7,614 nucleotides of DNA from Candidatus Coatesiibacteriota bacterium (GTDB lineage: Bacteria > Oederibacteriota > CAKKQC01): NCBI GenBank assembly GCA_023265785.1, contig JAHFSL010000062.1, positions 1 to 7,614 on the forward strand. Direction: 5' to 3'. Of the stretch, positions 1 to 5,110 are shown piece after piece (positions within the stretch are counted from its first letter, which is position 1; every line of letters starts with the position of its first letter). The translations under genes were made by a program, and so were the position numbers. Under the pieces are notes generated by a model. The model made no database searches. It was not told the DNA's origin and saw only the letters and a list, made by a program, of their open reading frames with translations.

Positions 1-748
1 CCTCGGCCTGCTTGACCAGCATCCCGTGCTTGGGGGCCTCGTTGATGAGCGACATCATGACGCCCGTGGCCGGCGTCATGGGATAGGCGGAGAAAAACTT
101 GACGCCGCCGGTAATGAGCCCGGCGCCGAACGCCTCGTTGCCCTGCAGGAAGAGGCGCGCCTTGCCGTCCCCCTTCATGGAAACATCCTGCGGCTTGAAG
201 TGCGCCTTCGCGTATTCATAGCCGGCCTTCACCACCCCGACATTGTTCTCCCGGATCTTCTCGTCCTTCTTGCGCCACTCGTGGCGGACCAGCTCGAGGA
301 TCCTCTCGATGTCCATGCCGGTGAGCCACACCAGCGCGCCGAGCGCGACCGTGTTCTGCATGATCGGCAGACGACCGAACGGGTTGGTCAGCTCCCCGAC
401 CGGCATCGGATACTGGCTGGCCCCGGGCTTCAGGACTCCCTCGGGCACCTTGACCTTGTCCGAATTAATGATGATGCCGCCGGTGGCCTCGATTCGGGGA
501 CCGTGGATGGCGACCGACTCCTGGTTCAGCGCGATCAGCACATCGAGGACATCCCCCTGCGAGTGCAGGGGCTTCTCGCCCACCCGCGATTTCCAGTAGA
601 TGTGCCCGCCGCGGATGGCCGACTGGTAGTTGTAGGAGGCGAAGACATGCAGGCCCTGCCGGGAGCAGGACCGGAGAAAGATGGAGTTGGCGGACCCGCT
701 TCCGTCGCCCGCGGCCCCACCAATAATGACGGACACATCGTTGCGCAT
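1..748 (-). CDS. korA: 2-oxoacid:ferredoxin oxidoreductase, fused gamma-alpha subunit (KorA-like), C-terminus beyond window
   Basis: The gene encodes the gamma-alpha subunit of a 2-oxoglutarate (or related 2-oxoacid):ferredoxin oxidoreductase. This cytoplasmic TPP/FeS enzyme oxidatively decarboxylates a 2-oxoacid to acyl-CoA and reduces ferredoxin. The reading frame is open to the window edge, and 249 residues are visible. Residues 1-190 are the gamma domain, with a glycine-rich start (IIGGAAGDGSGS, 8-19) and SAIRGGHIYWKSRVG (43-57). From about 197 the alpha pyrimidine-binding domain begins, with GNEAFGAG (203-210) and YPMTP (222-226; the family usually has YPITP). The start at 748 is supported by AAGGA six bases upstream. 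It lies 68 nt downstream of tsaC and may use its own promoter. The partner korB would be expected beyond the left edge, which I cannot see. Substrate choice (2-oxoglutarate, pyruvate or branched-chain) cannot be settled from this fragment; gamma-alpha fusion with this spacing is most typical of KorA. Confidence 0.92.
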   Translation of the reverse strand, partial: MRNDVSVIIGGAAGDGSGSANSIFLRSCSRQGLHVFASYNYQSAIRGGHIYWKSRVGEKPLHSQGDVLDVLIALNQESVAIHGPRIEATGGIIINSDKVKVPEGVLKPGASQYPMPVGELTNPFGRLPIMQNTVALGALVWLTGMDIERILELVRHEWRKKDEKIRENNVGVVKAGYEYAKAHFKPQDVSMKGDGKARLFLQGNEAFGAGLITGGVKFFSAYPMTPATGVMMSLINEAPKHGMLVKQAE

Positions 749-754
749 GCTGGT

Positions 755-759
755 TCCTT
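755..759 (-). promoter_or_regulatory. Ribosome binding site of korA
   Basis: AAGGA on the minus strand, separated by six bases from the ATG at 748. It fixes the korA start. Confidence 0.75.
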
Positions 760-790
760 ACCCCCCTTCACGACGCGAAAACCGCCTCCG

Positions 791-820
791 AGCATACCCC
801 ATCCCGGCGCGGGGCTTCAA
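791..820 (-). promoter_or_regulatory. Candidate sigma-70-type promoter for korA
   Basis: On the minus strand, TTGAAG (820-815, four of six matches to TTGACA) is separated by 18 bases from TATGCT (796-791, four of six to TATAAT). Transcription would start near 784, giving a leader of about 36 nt that includes the korA ribosome binding site. The -35 lies in the loop of the hairpin that covers the tsaC stop codon, so it would allow korA to be expressed apart from nrdJ-tsaC. Both boxes are mediocre matches, so this is a suggestion only. Confidence 0.3.
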
Positions 821-829
821 CCCCGCCGG
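804..829 (-). terminator. GC-rich hairpin over the tsaC stop codon
   Basis: GCGGGG and CCCCGC arms (821-826 and 809-814) enclose a six-base loop. Three further pairs (827-829 with 804-806) form after a two-base bulge, giving a nine-pair stem. The tsaC stop codon (817-819) lies in the loop. No T-run follows, so it is not a classical intrinsic terminator. It could slow or partly end transcription between tsaC and korA, or protect the 3' end of the nrdJ-tsaC transcript. Confidence 0.35.
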
Positions 830-1470
830 CGGCCGGGCGGGAACGCCTGTTCCGCCCGCGCGACCCGCGCGGCCAGCACGGCGGGCGAGAGGGCGCCCGC
901 ACGCAGGATGCGCGGCGGCCATCGGGTGAGGTCCACGACGGTGGACGGGCGGCTCCGGCGCGGGCCGGGCACGGCCAGGACCCGGTCCGGCCACAGGCGT
1001 GTCGCCGCGGCCGCGTTGGACAGCGGCGGCCGGCCGCTCACGTTTGCGCTGGTGGTCGCCAGCGGCCCCACACGGCGCGTCAGGGCCAGCGCGAGCGGGT
1101 GCGCCGGAACACGAATCCCCACGGTCCGCCCGCGGCCCACGCCGTGCGGCAACCGGCGGCGCCGGCGCACGATGGCGGTCAGCGGACCCGGCCAGCACGC
1201 GGTGAGCAGGCGTCGGACCCGGGGCGACCAGGGCCCGGAAAACCGCGCCGCGGCGGCCACACTCGGCAGAAAGACCACGAGCGGCTTGGTGCCGGCACGG
1301 CCCTTGAGCCTGAAGATGGTTCGCACCGCCCGGCCATCGCCCGCCCGGCACCCCAGCCCGGGCACGGTGTCGGTGGGGAACGCCAGGATGCCGCCCCCCT
1401 TGAGCCACCGCACGGCCGACCCCGGAACGCGCCAGGCCGGCGACCCTGCGGCCGCCGGCCTGCGCTTCAT
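817..1470 (-). CDS. tsaC: L-threonylcarbamoyladenylate synthase (TsaC/Sua5/YrdC family)
   Basis: The enzyme makes L-threonylcarbamoyl-AMP from threonine, bicarbonate and ATP. This is the first step of the t6A37 modification of tRNAs that read ANN codons; TsaB/D/E complete it. The predicted protein has 217 residues, the usual size of a stand-alone TsaC/YrdC domain without the extra Sua5 domain. Recognisable motifs are FPTDTVPGLGC (31-41), RLKGRAGTKPL (54-64, the KR..KPL signature), GPLTAIV (95-101), GIRVPAHP (118-125), SANVSGRPP (141-149) and PSTVVDLT (175-182), followed by ILRAGAL. I chose the ATG at 1470, 28 nt after the nrdJ stop. A longer frame starts at 1569, but it would add an Arg/Ala-rich stretch lying antiparallel-free inside the nrdJ 3' end and is not conserved in the family. 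The ribosome binding site is poor (GAGG only two bases from ATG), so translation may partly depend on coupling to nrdJ. It is very arginine-rich, in keeping with the local high G+C. Confidence 0.93.
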   Translation of the reverse strand: MKRRPAAAGSPAWRVPGSAVRWLKGGGILAFPTDTVPGLGCRAGDGRAVRTIFRLKGRAGTKPLVVFLPSVAAAARFSGPWSPRVRRLLTACWPGPLTAIVRRRRRLPHGVGRGRTVGIRVPAHPLALALTRRVGPLATTSANVSGRPPLSNAAAATRLWPDRVLAVPGPRRSRPSTVVDLTRWPPRILRAGALSPAVLAARVARAEQAFPPGRRRG

Positions 1471-1498
1471 GACCTCGCGGTTGATCCGCGTCAGCCGG

Positions 1499-3907
1499 TC
1501 AGCACTCCGAGTAGCCGCACGAGTGGCACTTCTTGCAGCCCTCCTCGAGCGCCAGCGTGGCGTTGCCACATGAGGAGCACAGATCCCGCCCGGTCACGGC
1601 GGCCGCCGCGCTGCCCGCATCGCCCGCCCCGGACGCCCCGGCTGCGGGCAGGCCGCGGCCGGACTTCTCGCCCAGGTAGTCAAAAATCACCCGGGCAATG
1701 CCGTCGGCCAGCGACCGCACCTTCTCCTGGCCCCAGCCGGTGGTCCGACTGCCGCCGATCCCCTCCAACTGGGTCGCGATCTTGAGGAGCCGCTCGCGTG
1801 CCGGCAGGGCCGCCTCGGCCCGCAGGGCGAAGGAAATCAGCCGCCCGATCGCCTCCGCGTCCGCGATGATGTCACTCCCCGACTTGCCCACCGTCACGAA
1901 GACCTCCAGCGGCTCGCCGGCCTCGTCCTCGTTGATCGTCACGAAGGCACTGCCCACGGGGGTCCGGATCACCGACGTCGTGCCGCGCACCTTGCTCGGC
2001 CGGGGCTTCACCGTGCCCTTTGGTGCGGACTTCGGGGACGGCCTCGCGGCCGTCTCTTCATTAATGCCAACGTTGAGCACCTGTGTCCCCTTGCACCCAT
2101 CGCGGAACACGGTGATGCCCATGCAGCCCACCTCGTACGCCAGCATGTAGGCGTTCCGCACGTCGTCCACCGTTGCGCTGTTGGGCAGGTTGATCGTCTT
2201 GGAGACGCCGTTGTCCGTGTGGGCCTGAAACGCCCCCTGGTGGCGGATGTGCCACTCGGGCGCCACTTCGTGGGCCGTCACATAGACCTGCTGAACCGCC
2301 TCGGGCACGCCGGCCACCCCGTGGACGCTTCCCTGCTTGAGGATGCCCTCCCGCACCACGGGCGTCATCCAGTCGGCGTTCGCCGCCGCGGCCTCAAAGA
2401 CCGGGTTGACGAAGGTGAGCCGGCGGTCGCCGACCACGTGCTGGAACGCCAGCGCGAAGATCGGCTCAATGCCCGACGAGCACCCCGCAATGATGCTGAT
2501 CGTGCCCGTGGGCGCAATCGTGGTCACGGTCGAATTCCGCATCGGCTTGCCCGAGGCATAGATGCTCTGAGACCAATTCGGGAACGGACCGCGCTCCTCG
2601 GCCAGCTTCTGCGAGGCCTCGTGCGCCGCCTCATTGATGAATTGCATGAGCTTGCCGCCCAAGGCGACCGCCTCGGCGCTGTGATAGGGAAGCCCCATGG
2701 TCATGAGCAGGTCCGCCCACCCCATCACGCCCAGCCCCACCCGCCGGTTGTCCTTCACGCACTTGTCAATCGGCCCGCCCTCGCCCAGCGGATACGGGTT
2801 GGCCTCAATGACATCATCCAGGAACCGGATGCAGAGCTGGACGTTCTCCCGCAGGGCGTCCCAGTTCAGGGCGGTCGCCTTGCCCTCGCCGGTGATGAAC
2901 TTGGCCAGGTTGAGCGAGCCCAGGTTGCAGGCCTCGTTGGGGTACAGCGGCTGTTCGCCGCAGGGGTTCGTGGCCTCAACGGTATTGATGCCCGGGGTGG
3001 GATTGGACGGCCCCGCGTTCACCCGGTCAATGAACACCAGCCCCGGATCGCCGGTTTCCCACGCACAATTGACGATCTGGTTGAAGACATCGCGCGCCTT
3101 GAGGCGCCGGGCCACGACCCCGGTGTTCGGCACGATCAGGTCGTACTCCCCGTCCGCCGCCAGGGCCTTCATGAACGGTTCGGTGGCGGTCACCGAAATG
3201 TTGAAGTTCGCGATCTGCCGGTCCACGAGCGTGTGCTTGACCACCGCGCGCGCCTCGGCCGGCAGGAAGGCCTCCACCGCCTTGTAGATGGCGGCGTGGT
3301 TGTCATCCAGGTCGCGCTTGCAGTGGATGAATTCCTGCACGTCGGGATGGTCCACCCGCAGGATGCCCATGTTGGCCCCGCGGCGCGTTCCACCCTGCTT
3401 GACCGCTTCCGTGGCCGCGTTGAAGACGCGCAGGAAACTCACCGGCCCGCTGGCGCGGCCCCCGGTGGACTTGACCTCGGCGTCCTTGGGACGCAGGCGC
3501 GAGAACGAGAAGCCCGTCCCGCCCCCGCTCTGGTGGATCTGCGCGGCGTGCTGGACCGTCCGGAAGATCCCCTCGATGGAATCCTCCACCGGCAGGACGT
3601 AGCACGCGGAATACTGGAGGCCGTTGTCCTTGCCGGCGTTCATGAGCGTCGGCGAGTTCGGCATGAAGCGATTCGTGAGCATCAGCGTGTAGAAGGCCTC
3701 CGTGACCTCCTCCACCGCCTCGGGCGTCCGCCCCCACTTCACCTCGATCTGGGCGATGGCCCGCGCCACCCGGCGGAACAACTGTTCCGGGGTTTCAATC
3801 GTCTGCCCGTTTTTCTTTTGCAGGTACCGCTCGGCCAGCACCCGCCGCGCCGCATCGGTCCCTTCCCATGCCGTCTGTCGAGTGACTTCCGTCCCTAGTT
3901 TCGCCAT
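1499..3907 (-). CDS. nrdJ: Adenosylcobalamin-dependent (class II) ribonucleotide reductase
   Basis: NrdJ reduces ribonucleotides (diphosphates in this subfamily) to deoxyribonucleotides, using an adenosylcobalamin-generated thiyl radical. It works with or without oxygen. The 802-residue protein is full length. An N-terminal RNR domain with NSPTLMNAG (84-92) is followed by the catalytic barrel. The finger loop NPCGE (314-318) gives Asn314, the radical Cys316 and Glu318. Cys102 (in YSACYVLP) and Cys327 (in EACNLGSLNL) match the reducible pair. GGTGFSFSRLRP (129-140), APTGTISIIAG (465-475) and FRDGCKGTQVL (601-611) are also typical. A TSCPD-type domain spans about 640-745. A Gly/Ala-rich linker (750-772) leads to a six-cysteine tail (777, 780, 791, 794, 797, 802), a zinc-ribbon-like end that may also carry the shuttle thiols. 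No ATP-cone is evident at the N-terminus. The start is fixed by AAGGAGG upstream. It is the first gene of a leftward unit with tsaC. Confidence 0.98.
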   Translation of the reverse strand: MAKLGTEVTRQTAWEGTDAARRVLAERYLQKKNGQTIETPEQLFRRVARAIAQIEVKWGRTPEAVEEVTEAFYTLMLTNRFMPNSPTLMNAGKDNGLQYSACYVLPVEDSIEGIFRTVQHAAQIHQSGGGTGFSFSRLRPKDAEVKSTGGRASGPVSFLRVFNAATEAVKQGGTRRGANMGILRVDHPDVQEFIHCKRDLDDNHAAIYKAVEAFLPAEARAVVKHTLVDRQIANFNISVTATEPFMKALAADGEYDLIVPNTGVVARRLKARDVFNQIVNCAWETGDPGLVFIDRVNAGPSNPTPGINTVEATNPCGEQPLYPNEACNLGSLNLAKFITGEGKATALNWDALRENVQLCIRFLDDVIEANPYPLGEGGPIDKCVKDNRRVGLGVMGWADLLMTMGLPYHSAEAVALGGKLMQFINEAAHEASQKLAEERGPFPNWSQSIYASGKPMRNSTVTTIAPTGTISIIAGCSSGIEPIFALAFQHVVGDRRLTFVNPVFEAAAANADWMTPVVREGILKQGSVHGVAGVPEAVQQVYVTAHEVAPEWHIRHQGAFQAHTDNGVSKTINLPNSATVDDVRNAYMLAYEVGCMGITVFRDGCKGTQVLNVGINEETAARPSPKSAPKGTVKPRPSKVRGTTSVIRTPVGSAFVTINEDEAGEPLEVFVTVGKSGSDIIADAEAIGRLISFALRAEAALPARERLLKIATQLEGIGGSRTTGWGQEKVRSLADGIARVIFDYLGEKSGRGLPAAGASGAGDAGSAAAAVTGRDLCSSCGNATLALEEGCKKCHSCGYSEC

Positions 3908-3918
3908 CGGTACCGGCT

Positions 3919-3925
3919 CCTCCTT
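3919..3925 (-). promoter_or_regulatory. Strong ribosome binding site of nrdJ
   Basis: AAGGAGG on the minus strand ends 11 bases before the ATG at 3907; counting the register GGAG at 3920-3917, the gap is nine bases. It is a near-perfect anti-16S match. The organism therefore uses Shine-Dalgarno initiation, which makes its absence at purC and the secreted protein gene notable. Confidence 0.8.
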
Positions 3926-3982
3926 GCGTGAGAGCGCTTGGGGTGAACCGTATTCGTTTTGTCCATTGCCCTGGCGGCGACC

Positions 3983-4061
3983 ATTCAGGGGACACTAATG
4001 TCCGGGGACGGCAAGACTCCAGATCGCAAAAGCTTGCTTTCGGGAATGACCTGCCCTGCCC
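3983..4061. repeat. Possible decayed REP/MITE-like repeat remnant
   Basis: ATTCAGGGGACACTAATGTCC (read in part: CAGGGGACACTAATGTCC, 3986-4003) contains a GGACA/TGTCC hairpin with a four-base CTAA loop and is followed at once by a second GGGGAC (4004-4009). Further right, AAAGC/GCTTT (4029-4040, two-base loop) is followed by CGGGAATGAC. From memory, both strings resemble ends of short palindromic repeats dispersed near IS200-like REP-associated transposases in many bacteria. With one copy in the window I cannot show that it is repeated. Confidence 0.3.
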
Positions 4062-4119
4062 GGACGTGTAAGAGCTGTACCCGCGTTCCGCCTACATCTC
4101 GTGCTTGAACAGCCATTGG

Positions 4120-4137
4120 AACACAACAGGATGTGTT
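4120..4137. promoter_or_regulatory. Perfect 6-bp inverted repeat, candidate operator
   Basis: AACACA (4120-4125) and TGTGTT (4132-4137) are exact inverted arms around a six-base spacer, in a relatively A+T-rich patch. The right arm touches the proposed -35 box (4137-4142) of the following gene, a suitable position for a dimeric regulator. No T-run follows, so a terminator is unlikely. Which regulator could bind is unknown. Confidence 0.3.
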
Positions 4138-4166
4138 TGTCAAGCCCCGCCCCTTGGGGGTACAGT
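4137..4166 (+). promoter_or_regulatory. Promoter of the secreted protein gene, probably giving a near-leaderless mRNA
   Basis: TTGTCA (4137-4142, five of six to consensus) and TACAGT (4161-4166, four of six) are separated by 18 bases. Transcription would start near 4173, about three bases before the ATG at 4176. The spacer contains a CCCC-TT-GGGG hairpin (4150-4159). Confidence 0.4.
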
Positions 4167-4175
4167 GTGACTGGA

Positions 4176-4586
4176 ATGAGAAGCGTCTCCGGTTCCATGC
4201 TCCTCGTGGCCCTGCTCGTGGCACACCCCGCCCCGGCCGCCACCTCCGCGAAAGCCCACAAGCCGCAGATGGATTCCCTGCGCGGCGAGGTCGTGGACCT
4301 GGCGGGATACCTTGTGGACAAGGAACGCATCGGTGAGGCGTATGCCGACGCCGCCCACGATATGATCGCCAACGGCCGACCCGTGGGCATCCTGAGCAAC
4401 GACGGCGTGCTCTACCTCGCCCTCGGCAAGGATTTCAAGGCGCCCAACGACCTGCTGGCGCCCTATGCCGGGAAGAAGGTGCGGGTGACGGGAAAAAAGA
4501 TTCATCGTGCCAAAATGGCGGCTTTCGTCATCGAGCACATCGAAGAATTGCCGCCGCCCAAGACCCGGGCGAAGAAGAAGGGCTAG
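4176..4586 (+). CDS. Small secreted protein of unknown function with a compact beta-rich domain
   Basis: I do not recognise a named function. The 136-residue product begins with a signal peptide (MRSVSGSMLLVALLVAHPAPA; cleavage probably near residues 21-22, after APA or APAA), so it should be exported. The mature part has GEVVDLAGYLV (about 37-47), GRPVGILSNDGVLYLALG, then YAGKKVRVTGKKI and a hydrophobic strand ending IEHIEEL. This resembles, from memory, short periplasmic proteins with an OB-like fold in which the same framework usually carries cysteines (ACY.. and HxxCAxxC). Here there are no cysteines after the signal peptide. The tail is Lys/Arg/Pro-rich. I chose ATG 4176 because it begins the signal peptide. 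The frame is open back to 4101 and a GTG at 4167 is possible (GGGGG six bases upstream), but the promoter makes 4176 fit better. It has no operon partner and converges on the mgtC-like gene. Confidence 0.75.
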   Translation: MRSVSGSMLLVALLVAHPAPAATSAKAHKPQMDSLRGEVVDLAGYLVDKERIGEAYADAAHDMIANGRPVGILSNDGVLYLALGKDFKAPNDLLAPYAGKKVRVTGKKIHRAKMAAFVIEHIEELPPPKTRAKKKG

Positions 4587-4599
4587 GCCGGGATCCTAG
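4583..4599. terminator. Inverted repeat over both stop codons of convergent genes, possible bidirectional terminator
   Basis: CTAGG (4583-4587) and CCTAG (4595-4599) form a five-pair stem with a seven-base G+C-rich loop. The TAG of the secreted protein gene (4584-4586) lies in the left arm and the TAG of the mgtC-like gene (4598-4596) in the right. There is no T-run, so termination strength is doubtful. Confidence 0.25.
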
Positions 4600-5069
4600 T
4601 CGTCGCCGGGTCGCCGGCGGCGCATCCACCGCTTCAGTTGGGGCCCGAGGTGGTCAATGAATTCCCGCTCGAAGCGGTCAAGCCCGTGCAGGGCAATGCC
4701 CATGCCGATCCAGGCATAGATCGCGGCGCTGTAGTAGCCACAGCCCACCGCCAGTCCGATCGCCCCGGTCGCCCACAGGCTGGCCGCGGTCGTCAGCCCC
4801 TGGACGGAGCCCTTGCTGTGCATGATGGTCCCGGCCCCCAGGAAGCCGAGGCCGGCCACCACATTGGAGGCGATGCGGGAGGGATCCACGGGCAACCCCG
4901 GCGCCAGCGTCGTCATGTGAATGGAGACCAGCATGATGAGGGTCGAGCCCATCCCGACCAGCAGGTGGGTCCGCAGGCCCGCGGGCTTGCCGCGCCACGC
5001 CCGCTCCAGCCCGATGACCCCCGAAAGGAAAGCCGACAGCGCCAGCCGGCCCGCCAGGTCCCAGTCCAT
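4596..5069 (-). CDS. MgtC/SapB family inner-membrane protein
   Basis: This is a multi-pass membrane protein of the MgtC/SapB family, linked in other bacteria to magnesium limitation, acid tolerance and survival in host cells. The biochemical activity of short members is unsettled. The 157 residues contain GLERAWRGKPAGLRTH (20-35), DPSRIASNVVAGLGFLGAG (62-80) and VQGLTTAASLWATGAIGL (89-106), the conserved blocks of the family. Hydrophobic segments lie at about 6-20, 36-54, 68-84 and 98-130. It ends in a basic tail (RWMRRRRPGDD) just after the SapB domain. The C-terminal ACT-like domain of Salmonella MgtC is absent, as in many short homologues. The start at 5069 has no Shine-Dalgarno. A TAGAAT -10-like box lies just upstream. 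It diverges from purC over 41 nt and converges on the secreted protein gene. I see no Mg-sensing leader; the gap is too short for one. Confidence 0.95.
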   Translation of the reverse strand: MDWDLAGRLALSAFLSGVIGLERAWRGKPAGLRTHLLVGMGSTLIMLVSIHMTTLAPGLPVDPSRIASNVVAGLGFLGAGTIMHSKGSVQGLTTAASLWATGAIGLAVGCGYYSAAIYAWIGMGIALHGLDRFEREFIDHLGPQLKRWMRRRRPGDD

Positions 5070-5076
5070 GGACTTT

Positions 5077-5082
5077 ATTCTA
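5077..5082 (-). promoter_or_regulatory. Candidate -10 box of the mgtC-like gene
   Basis: TAGAAT on the minus strand matches TATAAT at five of six positions. Transcription would start near 5070, one base before the ATG at 5069, giving a leaderless message. No good -35 is seen 16-18 bases upstream, so the call rests on position and the -10 alone. Confidence 0.3.
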
Positions 5083-5094
5083 CATGAGGGGACC

Positions 5095-5103
5095 TGCTAT
5101 CAT
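5095..5103 (+). promoter_or_regulatory. Candidate extended -10 promoter of purC
   Basis: TGCTATCAT contains an extended -10 TG motif and TATCAT (5098-5103), five of six to consensus. Transcription would begin near 5110, immediately before the ATG at 5111. The -35 position (5075-5080, TTATTC) is weak and overlaps the -10 box proposed for the divergent mgtC-like gene. PurR- or PurD-type operator sites are not evident. Confidence 0.4.
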
Positions 5104-5110
5104 CCCCCGC

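Larger units (their letters stand above)
3908..4175. other. Non-coding divergent intergenic region between nrdJ and the secreted protein gene
   Basis: This 268-bp gap has no credible gene. Weak open frames cross it but resemble nothing known. It holds the nrdJ ribosome binding site, several short inverted repeats (3990-4003, 4029-4040, 4120-4137) and a plausible promoter for the plus-strand gene. I found no convincing promoter for nrdJ. I also found no recognisable B12-box sequence or NrdR-type AT-rich paired boxes, the two expected controls of a cobalamin-dependent RNR. Base composition in 4015-4140 is less G+C-rich than in the flanking genes. Confidence 0.6.

Noticed and set aside
1471..1569. 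Earlier start for tsaC at 1569
   Set aside because: It would add 33 Arg/Ala-rich residues encoded within the nrdJ 3' end that are not typical of TsaC; the ATG at 1470 gives a normal family length.
26..1573. Long plus-strand open frame (515 codons) opposite korA, tsaC and the nrdJ end
   Set aside because: It lies antisense to genes with clear family motifs, has no recognisable domain, shows the His/Arg/Pro/Gly-rich composition of a G+C-rich shadow frame, and spans gene boundaries.
2219..3898. Long plus-strand open frame (559 codons) opposite nrdJ
   Set aside because: It is entirely antisense to the conserved nrdJ coding sequence, and its Arg/His/Val/Asp-rich composition mirrors nrdJ codon bias.
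3969..3990. CCCTG/CAGGG inverted repeat upstream of nrdJ
   Set aside because: Only five pairs with a 12-base loop, expected by chance in G+C-rich DNA.
4101..4175. Earlier start for the secreted protein at 4101
   Set aside because: It would place 25 polar residues before an otherwise well-formed signal peptide, and the promoter lies within this stretch.
3985..4224. Minus-strand open frame of 79 codons over the nrdJ upstream gap
   Set aside because: It overlaps the signal peptide coding region of the divergent gene, has no domain, and runs through the repeat-like patch; probably spurious.
5084..5110. Earlier start for purC at 5084
   Set aside because: No ribosome binding site precedes it, the extra nine residues are not typical of PurC, and the candidate promoter starts transcription after it.
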